From: Pedobacter cryoconitis
Lineage (GTDB): Bacteria > Bacteroidota > Bacteroidia > Sphingobacteriales > Sphingobacteriaceae
DNA: 64,000 bases
Assembly: GCF_014207135.1 (NCBI RefSeq)
Contig: NZ_JACHCC010000008.1
Coordinates: forward strand, 186,001 to 250,000
Reading direction: 5' to 3'
Position numbers and translations under genes: made by a program. The notes below the pieces were generated by a model. It did not search any database, was not told the DNA's origin, and saw only the letters and a program-made list of their open reading frames with translations. Below are positions 19,142 to 27,916 of this stretch, piece by piece. Numbering within the stretch: the first letter of the stretch is position 1; each line of letters opens with the position of its first letter.

Positions 19142-19177
19142 ATGGGAACGTTACCAAAATTTTGGTAACGTTCCCAT
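19142..19177. promoter_or_regulatory. Perfect 36-bp palindromic operator, probable LacI-family double site
   Basis: The two 18-bp arms are exact reverse complements (left atgggaacgttaccaaaa). Each arm contains a LacI-type site with central CG, TGGGAACGTTACCA (19143-19156) and TGGTAACGTTCCCA (19163-19176). Their centres are 20 bp apart, about two helical turns. It sits between the divergent mannitol operon and lacI-type gene, directly upstream of the regulator's -7 element. Likely bound by that regulator as a pair of dimers. Confidence 0.8.
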
Positions 19178-19193
19178 ATAGGTTTGTTTTTGC

Positions 19194-19201
19194 TAGTTTT
19201 G
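19194..19201 (+). promoter_or_regulatory. Candidate -7 element of the LacI regulator gene (TAGTTTTG)
   Basis: Matches TAnnTTTG 24 bp before the ATG at 19226. The palindrome ends 16 bp upstream, so bound repressor would overlap the promoter. Confidence 0.4.
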
Positions 19202-19225
19202 ACAAAAACCAAATCAGCTGAACCT

Positions 19226-20236
19226 ATGAAGCGTATCACGATTAAAGATCTGGCTAAGCATTTATTATTATCTACCTCAACCATATCCAGGGCTTTGGTG
19301 AATGATAAAAACATCCATCCGGACACGAAGAAAAAGGTATTGGATGCAGTCGAAAAACTCGGATACAGACCTAATCCTACAGCATTAAATCTGAAGTACG
19401 GCCAATCTAAAAATATAGGTTTTGTAGTCCCGGAAATGATCACTCCTTTTACTTCAAAGGTGTTGCGGGGTATTCAGAACATCTTATATCCATTAGGCTA
19501 CCGGGTAATCATTACAGAATCGGATGAAAACCCTTTGATAGAAAGAAAAAATTTGCTGCTCCTGGAAGAGTTTAATGTGGATGGTATCATTATCAATTTG
19601 TGTCACAAGAGCTATAATCAGGATTTGTATCAGCAAATCATGGACCGCGGGATTCCTCTTGTCTTTTTTGACAGGATCCCGGGTAAGTCATTAGATGCTT
19701 CAAAAGTAATGGTAAACGATAACATCAAAGCCTCTCTGATGATAGAACATTTGATTGATACCGGACGAAAAAGAATCGCCCATATTATGGGGCCTTCTAC
19801 GATCCGTAATTCGACCGAAAGAGCAATGGGCTATAAACGGATATTAACCAAACATGGCATTTTTGATCCGGATCTGATGGTAAAAACCGAAGGTGCCACC
19901 TTTGAACATGGAAGAAGTGCCGCTCAACAATTAGTAGACAAAAAAATTGAATTTGACAGTATTTTTGCCTTCACCGATACCCTGGCCATTGGTGCAATGA
20001 ACTATCTCCTTGAGCAGCACATCAAAATACCTGAAGAAGTAGCTATTGCAAGTTTTTCAGGAACGGAATTAGCAACCATTGTACATCCACAGCTAACCAG
20101 TGTGGAGCAACCGCTGGTTGAAATGGGTGAAATTGCTGCCGGTTTAGTTTTAGAGAAGATCAAGGATATTGAAAGTCCAAGCAAAACAATTGTAATGGAT
20201 GCAAAATTGATCTACAGGGCCTCTACCCTGGGTTAA
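19226..20236 (+). CDS. LacI family transcriptional regulator
   Basis: 336 residues from the ATG at 19226, chosen because the HTH begins there (MKRITIKDLAKHLLLSTSTI). An earlier in-frame ATG at 19184 would add 14 residues and overlap the promoter. After the HTH and hinge (about 1-60) comes a periplasmic-binding-like sensor domain with GIQNILYPLGYRVIITESDE and FTDTLAIGAMNYLLEQ. It presumably senses a hexitol, fructose or a phosphate thereof and controls the divergent mannitol/fructose operon and itself through the palindrome. Overlaps the convergent DUF2784 gene by 4 bp. Confidence 0.93.
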   Translation: MKRITIKDLAKHLLLSTSTISRALVNDKNIHPDTKKKVLDAVEKLGYRPNPTALNLKYGQSKNIGFVVPEMITPFTSKVLRGIQNILYPLGYRVIITESDENPLIERKNLLLLEEFNVDGIIINLCHKSYNQDLYQQIMDRGIPLVFFDRIPGKSLDASKVMVNDNIKASLMIEHLIDTGRKRIAHIMGPSTIRNSTERAMGYKRILTKHGIFDPDLMVKTEGATFEHGRSAAQQLVDKKIEFDSIFAFTDTLAIGAMNYLLEQHIKIPEEVAIASFSGTELATIVHPQLTSVEQPLVEMGEIAAGLVLEKIKDIESPSKTIVMDAKLIYRASTLG

Positions 20237-20610
20237 AAAATATATTTCTTTCTACGGATAAAATTGACATAAATTGTTATAATTATCGCCAATGCGAAAC
20301 TAACTCCAGTCATGGTATCAATAAATAAAGAAGGAATGTCTCTCCCAGAGATTTTATCAGCGTAATATTTAATAAAGGAGTTCGGAAGGTTATGTTCACC
20401 TAATTTCTCCTTAATCTGCCACTGCCAGTCAGTAATCGGACAATACCCCAGGCCATACCAGATTCCCAGAATTAACCAGCAACCCAAAGTAAGCCCGATA
20501 ACGACACAGTGGAGTTTCCTTGTTGCGGGCCATATCCAGCCTAGTAGATTAAATCCAATAATAATGATATGAAGTAATGTGAAAAAATAATCCAGGAATT
20601 GATAAAACAT
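20233..20610 (-). CDS. DUF2784 family small membrane protein
   Basis: 125 residues with about four membrane helices (about 5-22, 32-52, 98-118 and a weaker one). The loop CPITDWQWQIKEKLGE after the second helix is the conserved wording of DUF2784, whose function is unknown. It follows the glycerophosphodiesterase gene by 55 bp with a hairpin between, so it may or may not belong to that operon. Confidence 0.8.
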   Translation of the reverse strand: MFYQFLDYFFTLLHIIIIGFNLLGWIWPATRKLHCVVIGLTLGCWLILGIWYGLGYCPITDWQWQIKEKLGEHNLPNSFIKYYADKISGRDIPSLFIDTMTGVSFALAIIITIYVNFIRRKKYIF

Positions 20611-20620
20611 AATTCAATAT

Positions 20621-20650
20621 AGGAAGCCTTATATAAATATAAGACTTCCT
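20621..20650. terminator. Hairpin between the phosphodiesterase and DUF2784 genes
   Basis: Arms aggaagccttata and tataagacttcct pair with one mismatch around a short loop. No strong T-run follows on the minus strand, so termination is possible but not certain. Confidence 0.35.
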
Positions 20651-20665
20651 GTGTTTATTTAAATT

Positions 20666-21508
20666 TTATTGTTTAGCAGGCGTCACTATAACTTCATGAC
20701 GTAATTTATGGTCCTTCAGATACTGGATTAAAGCAGCCGGATGATCGGTTTGTAAACCCTGCACTCCTTTATTCAATGCGGCATCCCACCGGGCAGGATC
20801 TTCAATTCCATTCTGGACATCGAGAAATACGCTGATTCCATTTTCTTTTAAAGCAGGCATCAACATCGGATCTGCTAATCTATCCGAAGCTTGTATGTTT
20901 GTCTTTTGCAAAAAAACCTTTAGATCTTCTTTTGTCCTGATGTTTACCGGTATACCAGCCATCAATGGAATCTTTGGAGCTATTCTTTTCCAGTCTTCCC
21001 CCTGTCCAGCCTTATTTAAGTAAACCAATATTTGTTTTTCCATCCCCGCAGCTTTGATTTCCCGGTATGCCTGTTCAACATCAGCGTCTTTAAAATCGAG
21101 ATAAATATTAATCTTATTTTTGCAGGTTTTCAGAACTTCACTGAAAACTGGTACCCTGTAAATCATTCCATCTTTGCTGTTTACCGTCAGTTTTTGAATT
21201 TCTTCCAGTTTTAAGTCCCTGACCTTCCCCTTCCCATTGGTCTGCTGATCTACGCTTTCATTATGACTCAGTACAAGGTAACCATCTCTGGTCGTCCGTA
21301 AATCAATCTCAACATAATCAGCACCTAGCTGAATAGCTTCTTCGATCGCTGCGATAGTGTTTTCTGGCTTCACTAAATGACTACCACGGTGTGCAATCAC
21401 TACCAGATCATGTTTAGATTCAGGAAGAGTTGCAGTTATCTGCTGTCCAGATACAAACAGACTCAGGCAGCTGAACATTGTCGCGAATATTGTTCTTTTT
21501 AAATCCAT
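20666..21508 (-). CDS. Secreted glycerophosphodiester phosphodiesterase
   Basis: 280 residues with signal peptide 1-21. GDPD catalytic set visible: VIAHRGSHLVKPENT, then GADYVEIDLRTTRDGYLVLSHN (HRG, Glu, EID, His). It hydrolyses glycerophosphodiesters to glycerol 3-phosphate and an alcohol in the periplasm. Last enzyme of the SusC/SusD/phosphatase run, 11 bp after the phosphatase, so it fits a phosphoester-scavenging locus. Confidence 0.92.
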   Translation of the reverse strand: MDLKRTIFATMFSCLSLFVSGQQITATLPESKHDLVVIAHRGSHLVKPENTIAAIEEAIQLGADYVEIDLRTTRDGYLVLSHNESVDQQTNGKGKVRDLKLEEIQKLTVNSKDGMIYRVPVFSEVLKTCKNKINIYLDFKDADVEQAYREIKAAGMEKQILVYLNKAGQGEDWKRIAPKIPLMAGIPVNIRTKEDLKVFLQKTNIQASDRLADPMLMPALKENGISVFLDVQNGIEDPARWDAALNKGVQGLQTDHPAALIQYLKDHKLRHEVIVTPAKQ

Positions 21509-21519
21509 ATTTTCTTTAA

Positions 21520-22803
21520 TTATTTACTGGAATGATTGAGCTCGATGAATTCTGCCGCCTGATTTCTATTCTCCTTTTTTAGCGAGAACGCATCAAAAAG
21601 CTCTCCTGAAGTTTTATAAGCTTCGAATTTCAGCTCTTCCCCATTGACATGAACCAGCTGAAAAAGTTGAGTATTTTCGAGGGAGACATTCATCCATTTA
21701 GATCCGTCAACTTTATACATTTTAGGTCCTGCAACAGAAACGAGGTAAACAGGGCCACCAGCTTCTCTTCCTGAAAGTCCACGCGGCAGGTTTTGACCGC
21801 GGCTATAAGTATGGTCATGTCCCTGAAGCACAAGATCAACATGATAACGGTCAAACAAAGGCTTAAATCTTTCTCTGAATTCTTTGTTATCCCTGCTTTT
21901 AGCCGTAGAGAAGATGGGATGATGAAAGGTAATCACAGTCCAGAGATTAGTATTCTCCTTCAGAACTTTTTCCAGCCACTGGAATTGCAGTTTAGCAGCA
22001 GCCTCATCCAGAATGATCAACTGAGAATCGAGTGAAATTACCCTTACGTTCTGGTAGTCTACATAATAAACAGAGCTTTCTAATCCTTTGGGGCCATTTG
22101 CAGGTAAAGTATATTGTGCAGCCCAATGCGGATCTAAGACTAATTCTCTTTTCGTATTTCTGACATATTCATGGTTCCCAGGTGAAGGGATACTTGGAAT
22201 CATGCCATTAATAAATCCGCCGCCATAATGCCACTCTCCCCACTCCTTATCATCATTGGAACGGTTAATCAGGTCACCGGTATGGATAATAAATCTAGCA
22301 TCGGGCTGATGTGAAAATGCCTTGCGGATTACCCTCGACCATTTAGACCGGATATCATTCTGTGCATCACCAAGGTAAATAAACGAGAAAGGTTTATTGG
22401 ACTCGGCTGCTGTCGTAAACTGAAACCATTCACTCCAGTATTCACCTGCCCCTACGCGGTAAGCATATACGGTACCAGGTTTCAGATTTTTAAAAGTAAC
22501 ATGATGATAATTAGTTGTTGTATAAGCATTACCTCCGGCTAACAAACGTGAATCTGCATCATAACTCGTAATCGCTTCTTCCATTGACGGGCTTGCATCT
22601 TCTGCTTTGATCTGAGCTTTAGCAGCCAGAATGGTTGTATCTGTGCGCCAGGTCACAGTTTGGCTCACAGCAGGGTTCTCTGTCCAGGTAAGGATCACCC
22701 GGTCAGGATATTTTTTCGGCATAAAGTCCTGTGCCTTAACACGATCAAACAAAGCAGCAATGAAAAAGACGAACAGATATATTAATTTTTTAAAAAAATT
22801 CAT
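21520..22803 (-). CDS. Secreted purple acid phosphatase-like metallophosphoesterase
   Basis: 427 residues, signal peptide 1-24. An N-terminal fibronectin-like PAP domain (PDRVILTWTENPAVSQTVTW) is followed by a metallophosphoesterase domain with the metal ligands in YLGDAQ, HTGDLINRSND, GNHEY, TFHHPIF and QGHDHTYSRG. Probably a periplasmic phosphomonoesterase. Cotranscribed with SusC, SusD and GDPD. Confidence 0.9.
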   Translation of the reverse strand: MNFFKKLIYLFVFFIAALFDRVKAQDFMPKKYPDRVILTWTENPAVSQTVTWRTDTTILAAKAQIKAEDASPSMEEAITSYDADSRLLAGGNAYTTTNYHHVTFKNLKPGTVYAYRVGAGEYWSEWFQFTTAAESNKPFSFIYLGDAQNDIRSKWSRVIRKAFSHQPDARFIIHTGDLINRSNDDKEWGEWHYGGGFINGMIPSIPSPGNHEYVRNTKRELVLDPHWAAQYTLPANGPKGLESSVYYVDYQNVRVISLDSQLIILDEAAAKLQFQWLEKVLKENTNLWTVITFHHPIFSTAKSRDNKEFRERFKPLFDRYHVDLVLQGHDHTYSRGQNLPRGLSGREAGGPVYLVSVAGPKMYKVDGSKWMNVSLENTQLFQLVHVNGEELKFEAYKTSGELFDAFSLKKENRNQAAEFIELNHSSK

Positions 22804-22836
22804 GATTAGTTATAATTAGAAGTTATTTCAGACAGT

Positions 22837-24318
22837 TTATTTTAAATACCACATCAGGGTCGATTCGACATCTGTTCCGAATACACTGATTGCTTTTTTG
22901 TAATTATCATTATTCAGTGCACTTTCAGCATCCGGATAAACGTAACGTTTAGGAATACCGGAACCACCGGCAAGCGGGCCGGGCACAAATGCGGGAAAAC
23001 CTGTACGGCGCTGATCAAACCATCCTTCTGCTCCCTTAAACAACATAGCAAGCCATTTTTGGGTTATCAATTGTTCTAAAGTACCATTGTATTTGACCAG
23101 TGACTGATCATAATAATTTCCTGTAGCAGCAACCGTTCCCACGCCATAAGCACTCATTGACTCCCTGATGCCCTTATAATACATAGATTCTGCCGTTTCA
23201 CCTGGAACAGTAATTTTTCCGAGCTGCATAGCTTCTGCCAGAATAAAGCACATTTCTGTATAAGTGATAAAACTTGCTTTAAGTGCCGGATTGGTACTTC
23301 CTCCGTTTTTTCTAAAGAAAGAACTGGAAAAGGTGGATACATGATCCTCTCCTCCATTGTAATTAGAAGGTGCATCTATAGCATTGGGAACCCCGACATA
23401 TTTATTGAAATCTACAGTTGAACCAACTGTACTTTTAACAGGTTCCACCCACACGCCCAGTCTTGGATCATTCCGCTGTATTAATCTATCCACCAATTCC
23501 TTACTCACTTTCGTTTTCAGGTAATCGAAGTCGATCATAGCTAAAGGACCTCCCGGCCAGCTATAACCCGCAGTAGTGCCCAGGTAAACCATTTCTGCAT
23601 TATCATTACTATTTTCAAAAACAGGGTAGTTTACGGGATTACTGATAATTTCCTGCATCTCAGTAAATGCCTGCGGATAAACTTTCGATATACGGAGTAA
23701 CATTCTCAGACGAAGTGTATTGGCAAATTTACGCCACTGCAAAGTCTTTCCTTTATACAGAACATCCCCTTTTACATTGATTTCAGCTGTAGAATTTTTC
23801 AAAAGGTCATTTGCATCGCGGAGTTCCTTCAGCAAATCAGGATAGATATTTTCCTGTTTATCATATTCCGGATGGATGATATTGCTTTCTTTAGATTTTA
23901 AAGCCTGAGCATAAGGAACATCTCCGTACAGATCTGTCAGATAACCAAAATTAAAGGCTTTCATAATTTTGCCAATAGCAATGTATTGATTTTCACCTCT
24001 TCCGGCAGCAGTTTCCATCAGGGTTTTATTTACTGCCAGACGGGAATAAATATCCCCCCAGTCAACCGGCCCCCATACGAACAGGTCGTATCCGGTATTC
24101 CGTACCAGTGTGAGATATCTTGCGGCGGAAGCTGGTCTGCGGTCTACAGCATTTTCCTGATAAGCATAAGCCGAAGAGACAATAACATCGGACATTAAAA
24201 ACTCTGTATTGGTCGTTACCGGCGAATTTGGGTTAGTATTAATCTTGTCAAAGTCTTTTTTACAACTGGCAAACACGGCTAAAAACAATATTAAAATGGT
24301 TTTATCTTTGAATTTCAT
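22837..24318 (-). CDS. SusD/RagB family outer membrane lipoprotein
   Basis: 493 residues. Lipobox cysteine at residue 19 (FASCKKDFDKINTNPNSP), then the TPR-rich SusD-like fold; TLRLRMLLRISKVYP and FILAEAMQLG are characteristic. It binds ligand at the cell surface as lid of the SusC channel. Directly downstream of susC (13 bp) and upstream of the two phosphoester enzymes, so a phosphorylated ligand is more likely than a glycan here. Confidence 0.93.
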   Translation of the reverse strand: MKFKDKTILILFLAVFASCKKDFDKINTNPNSPVTTNTEFLMSDVIVSSAYAYQENAVDRRPASAARYLTLVRNTGYDLFVWGPVDWGDIYSRLAVNKTLMETAAGRGENQYIAIGKIMKAFNFGYLTDLYGDVPYAQALKSKESNIIHPEYDKQENIYPDLLKELRDANDLLKNSTAEINVKGDVLYKGKTLQWRKFANTLRLRMLLRISKVYPQAFTEMQEIISNPVNYPVFENSNDNAEMVYLGTTAGYSWPGGPLAMIDFDYLKTKVSKELVDRLIQRNDPRLGVWVEPVKSTVGSTVDFNKYVGVPNAIDAPSNYNGGEDHVSTFSSSFFRKNGGSTNPALKASFITYTEMCFILAEAMQLGKITVPGETAESMYYKGIRESMSAYGVGTVAATGNYYDQSLVKYNGTLEQLITQKWLAMLFKGAEGWFDQRRTGFPAFVPGPLAGGSGIPKRYVYPDAESALNNDNYKKAISVFGTDVESTLMWYLK

Positions 24319-24331
24319 TTTCTGCTATACT

Positions 24332-27300
24332 TTAAAAATTACAACTTAATTTCACTCCATAAGAGCGTGTTCCCGGCAAAGTCCAGTGTCCTACACCTTG
24401 TTTAAATCCATCGCTGATACTCATTGTAGTTTCGGGATCATAACCTAAACCGTTTGCTGTCCAGGTATAAAGGTTTCTGCCGATCAGGGAAACAGATAAA
24501 TTGGTGACAGGGAGTTTATGTGAAAAATTCTTACCAAAAACATAAGTTAAAGAGGCCTCACGAATTTTAAGGAAGGAAGCGGAATAAGTCAGACGCTCAT
24601 AAAATTTATTGTAGGTATTGTCGTAAAAATCTGATGCAGCTATGATTACATTATTCTCTTTATAGGTACCGTCACCATTGGCTACATATCCTTTGATAAT
24701 CATTCCATCATTCCTTTTCAGACCCTGTGAATCTGTCCATGGCAAACCTCCGGTCTGTGCGTCTCTACCTGTAAGGGTATTATCGGTAAAGCCGGCTGTC
24801 AATAAATTTTTCACGACATAAGAATAAAACTCGCCACCTTTACGCCAGTCCAGCAGGAAATTAAGGGTGAAATTCTTATAGCTGAAAGTATTACTAAATC
24901 CCACTGTAAAATCAGGATTGTAGTTTCCAACTTTTATATACTCGGCCGTATTCCTTATATAATGTCCATTTTTATCCAGTAAGGCCTGACCAGCATAAGG
25001 ACCAGCAGGAACTTTAGTATAACTTGGGGTATAGAAATCACCTATTTTAGTACCTTCTTTAATCAGATACCTGATATTGTCTCCGTCGGCACTCCCCATG
25101 GAATATTCAGATAAACCTGGTGTCAGGGAGATCACTTTATTATTATTTTTAGTGAAATTCGCATTCAGTTCCCATTTGAAAGCTCCCTGAACCGGCACTG
25201 CATTCAAACCAATTTCCCATCCGCTATTCTGAATATTACCTGCATTGATCAGCCGATTGGAGGAACCTGAAGCAATAGTAGTAGGAATATTAATAATCTG
25301 GTTTCTTTTATTGGTTTTATACCAGGTTACATCAAGACCTATTCTACCCTTCAGAAAACGGAGGTCTGTACCAAACTCATAAGAGGTCGCTATTTCTGGT
25401 TTCAGGAAATTATTCTTGAGATTAAACTCTGTAGTTGCTCTTTTTACATCTCCCCAGTCCTGGTTAAAAGGAATACTGTTATACAGCTGGTAAGGGTCTG
25501 TATCACTTCCTACTTGTGCCCAGTTGGCTCTGATTTTCGCAAAAGACAGGACAGAGGATTTTATCTTTAACAAATCTGTTAAAATTGTACTCAAAGAAAC
25601 GGAAGGATAAAAATAGGAATTGCTCTGAGCCGGTAAAGTACTGGACCAGTCATTTCTACCTGTGACATCGAGAAACACCATATCTTTAAAGGATGCCTGC
25701 CCTAATCCGTAAAAACTGTTGATGTGTTTACGCGAATTGTATTGTGCATTAACTATTGTTCCTGCCTGTGCATTGCCAATATTATAAACACCAGGGATAC
25801 TCAGACTTTCTGTTCCCTGAGCGGTACTCCGGTTGGTCTGACTCATTTGATTACCACCAAAAGATACCCCAAAAGACCAGCTCTGGTTAAGGGTCTTTCT
25901 GTAACTCAGCAGGAAATCTGTGTTGCTTTCACTAAAGTAATTATTATCAACACTATACCCACCTTGTTTAAACCTTTTAGAGCTGAAAGGACGTTTAGTT
26001 TCATGTTCCTCATTATACATATCCAGTCCTGTGCGTACCATTAAACTCAGATCTTTAAACAGATCTATAGTAGCCTGTACATTTCCTGTTATACGATTCC
26101 TGTCATAGGCATTAATATGCTCATAGGCAACGAAATATGGATTATCTGAATCATCAGGAGAGAACTGCTGAATACCTTCTCTTCCTGGTTGCCAGTAATT
26201 TTTAAGGTCATTGATATTCATATTGGAAGGCATGGAATAAACCATCTGTGTAACACTTTCCCGATAAGCCGAAGGACGATTATTACTCGCGTTTTTAACG
26301 TAACCAAAATTGGTACTGATCTTCACTCTTGGATTTAGAATATAAGTTGCTGCAAGATTAAGTGTATTTCTTGTCAGGTCGGTATTAGGGACTATCCCTT
26401 TATTTACAAGATTGGTGTAAGACAGCCTGTAATTTCCATCTGCATTTTTACCACTCACAGCGATATTATTGGTATAGGTAGAACCTGTCCTGAAAAAATC
26501 CTTTGCATTGTCCGGATGAGAAACCCAATCTGTTGGTATCGGCTTTCCATTGACATCCAGAGGGCTATTCCATTGCAGATGCTGTCTACCCATATCCAGG
26601 CGCGGCCCCCATGCACCGGAAGTGGAAGCAGCAGGGTCATCCGTATAGTTACCTGCACCAAACTGGCTCTGAAAATGAGGAAAGAGCCAGGCCTGGTCAA
26701 ACATGGCATTGGAATTAAAACTCACTCCAAGACCTTTTTTATCCCTGGAGCCACTTTTTGTAGTAATGAGGACTACCCCACTACCCGCTCTGCTGCCATA
26801 TAAAGCCGCTGCACTTGCCCCTTTAAGAACTGTTATACTTTCAATATCATCAGGGCTGATATCTGCAACCGGACTACCATAGTCGACAGATGAACGGCCT
26901 ACAGAAGCAGGAGCCCTCAGAGAATGTGCAACCGGAACCCCATCTACAACAAACAATGGCTGATTATCAGTTGCAATAGATGATTGACCACGGATCGTAA
27001 TCAGGGCTGTAGAACCTGGATCAGAACCTGTACTTACAATGTTTACACCTGGTATCTTAGCAGCCAGTGAATTAACTACGTTCACTTCTTTTACTGTATT
27101 CAGTTCCTCTCCCTTTAGGGTAGCAATGGAATAACCCAGGGCCTTTTCTGCACGCCTGATTCCTAATGCTGTGACAACAACCTCGGACAATGCGGTCTGA
27201 TCGGTTGTTAAACTTACATTAAGGGTTACTGCTCCGTTGAGTGCCACTTCTTTAGATTGAAAACCAATCATCCGAAAAATGATTGTAGCGGATGACTGCT

Positions 27301-27805
27301 GAACATTCAGACTGTAATCACCTTTAAAATCTGTAGTCGTACCATGTGTACTCCCTTTTTCAAATACACTGGCTCCTGGTATGGGCAAACCCTTCTCATC
27401 GGTCACTTTTCCTTTAAGTCGAACTGCTTTTTTAATAATTATCTGATCGTGCTGCACGATATACGTCAGCTGTACAGGTGTCAAAACCCGGTTAAGCAAA
27501 ACACTAACCGGCTCATTATCTGCTTTTACAGCATTAATCTGTTGATTTAAGGCAACGTCTTTATTCGTGTAAATAAATGTGAAACTGGTCTTCTTTTCTA
27601 TGCTTTTCAGCAGCTCTTTTAACGTACCGCGTTTAAAATCAAGGCTCACTCTGCTGTTTAACTCCTGTGCCTCTAAAGGCGATGCCTGGCCGGCAACGAG
27701 CGCAAAACAAATCAGGATATAAATGAGAGTAAGAAAGCGCATTACTTTAAAAATTAATTGATTAGTCACAACGGACTTTTTCATAACTTTGGGTGTTTTA
27801 ATCAT
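24332..27805 (-). CDS. SusC/RagA TonB-dependent transporter with STN domain
   Basis: About 1157 residues from the ATG at 27805. An alternative start is ATG 27784 directly before KKSVVTNQLIF. A longer frame to 27889 would translate a repeat/hairpin and is unlikely. Order: signal peptide, STN domain (FKRGTLKELLKSIEKKTSF), carboxypeptidase-regulatory repeat (VTDEKGLPIPGASVFEKG), plug (RGQSSIATDNQPLFVVDGVP), barrel to the final LSCNF. The STN domain contacts the FecR anti-sigma factor encoded just upstream, so uptake is coupled to induction. Partner of the downstream SusD. Confidence 0.93.
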   Translation of the reverse strand: MIKTPKVMKKSVVTNQLIFKVMRFLTLIYILICFALVAGQASPLEAQELNSRVSLDFKRGTLKELLKSIEKKTSFTFIYTNKDVALNQQINAVKADNEPVSVLLNRVLTPVQLTYIVQHDQIIIKKAVRLKGKVTDEKGLPIPGASVFEKGSTHGTTTDFKGDYSLNVQQSSATIIFRMIGFQSKEVALNGAVTLNVSLTTDQTALSEVVVTALGIRRAEKALGYSIATLKGEELNTVKEVNVVNSLAAKIPGVNIVSTGSDPGSTALITIRGQSSIATDNQPLFVVDGVPVAHSLRAPASVGRSSVDYGSPVADISPDDIESITVLKGASAAALYGSRAGSGVVLITTKSGSRDKKGLGVSFNSNAMFDQAWLFPHFQSQFGAGNYTDDPAASTSGAWGPRLDMGRQHLQWNSPLDVNGKPIPTDWVSHPDNAKDFFRTGSTYTNNIAVSGKNADGNYRLSYTNLVNKGIVPNTDLTRNTLNLAATYILNPRVKISTNFGYVKNASNNRPSAYRESVTQMVYSMPSNMNINDLKNYWQPGREGIQQFSPDDSDNPYFVAYEHINAYDRNRITGNVQATIDLFKDLSLMVRTGLDMYNEEHETKRPFSSKRFKQGGYSVDNNYFSESNTDFLLSYRKTLNQSWSFGVSFGGNQMSQTNRSTAQGTESLSIPGVYNIGNAQAGTIVNAQYNSRKHINSFYGLGQASFKDMVFLDVTGRNDWSSTLPAQSNSYFYPSVSLSTILTDLLKIKSSVLSFAKIRANWAQVGSDTDPYQLYNSIPFNQDWGDVKRATTEFNLKNNFLKPEIATSYEFGTDLRFLKGRIGLDVTWYKTNKRNQIINIPTTIASGSSNRLINAGNIQNSGWEIGLNAVPVQGAFKWELNANFTKNNNKVISLTPGLSEYSMGSADGDNIRYLIKEGTKIGDFYTPSYTKVPAGPYAGQALLDKNGHYIRNTAEYIKVGNYNPDFTVGFSNTFSYKNFTLNFLLDWRKGGEFYSYVVKNLLTAGFTDNTLTGRDAQTGGLPWTDSQGLKRNDGMIIKGYVANGDGTYKENNVIIAASDFYDNTYNKFYERLTYSASFLKIREASLTYVFGKNFSHKLPVTNLSVSLIGRNLYTWTANGLGYDPETTMSISDGFKQGVGHWTLPGTRSYGVKLSCNF

Positions 27806-27838
27806 TGATGGGTTAAAATAAATTGATAATGCTCCGGG

Positions 27839-27898
27839 ATGCGTCAACATCTCTTTGCAAAGATTCTTAGCCATAGCATGCGTCAACATGCTGTGGCT
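27839..27898. promoter_or_regulatory. Repeated 12-mer and hairpin in the fecR-susC junction
   Basis: The 12-mer atgcgtcaacat occurs at 27839-27850 and 27878-27889. The second copy forms the loop side of a hairpin whose arms (27869-27880 and 27887-27898) pair with one G-T. On the minus strand, the transcribed one, the hairpin is preceded by A's and not followed by T's, so it is not a terminator in that direction. It may be a leader structure or binding site controlling susC. Confidence 0.4.
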
Positions 27899-27916
27899 AT
27901 TTTTTTGAATAGCTGT

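Noticed and set aside
27806-27889. 28-codon N-terminal extension of SusC
   Set aside because: It would translate a hairpin and a repeated 12-mer and place the signal peptide far from the N-terminus; starts at 27805 or 27784 fit the family.
27869-27900. Hairpin plus T-run as a terminator of fecR
   Set aside because: The T-run follows the hairpin only on the plus strand, whereas fecR and susC are transcribed from the minus strand.
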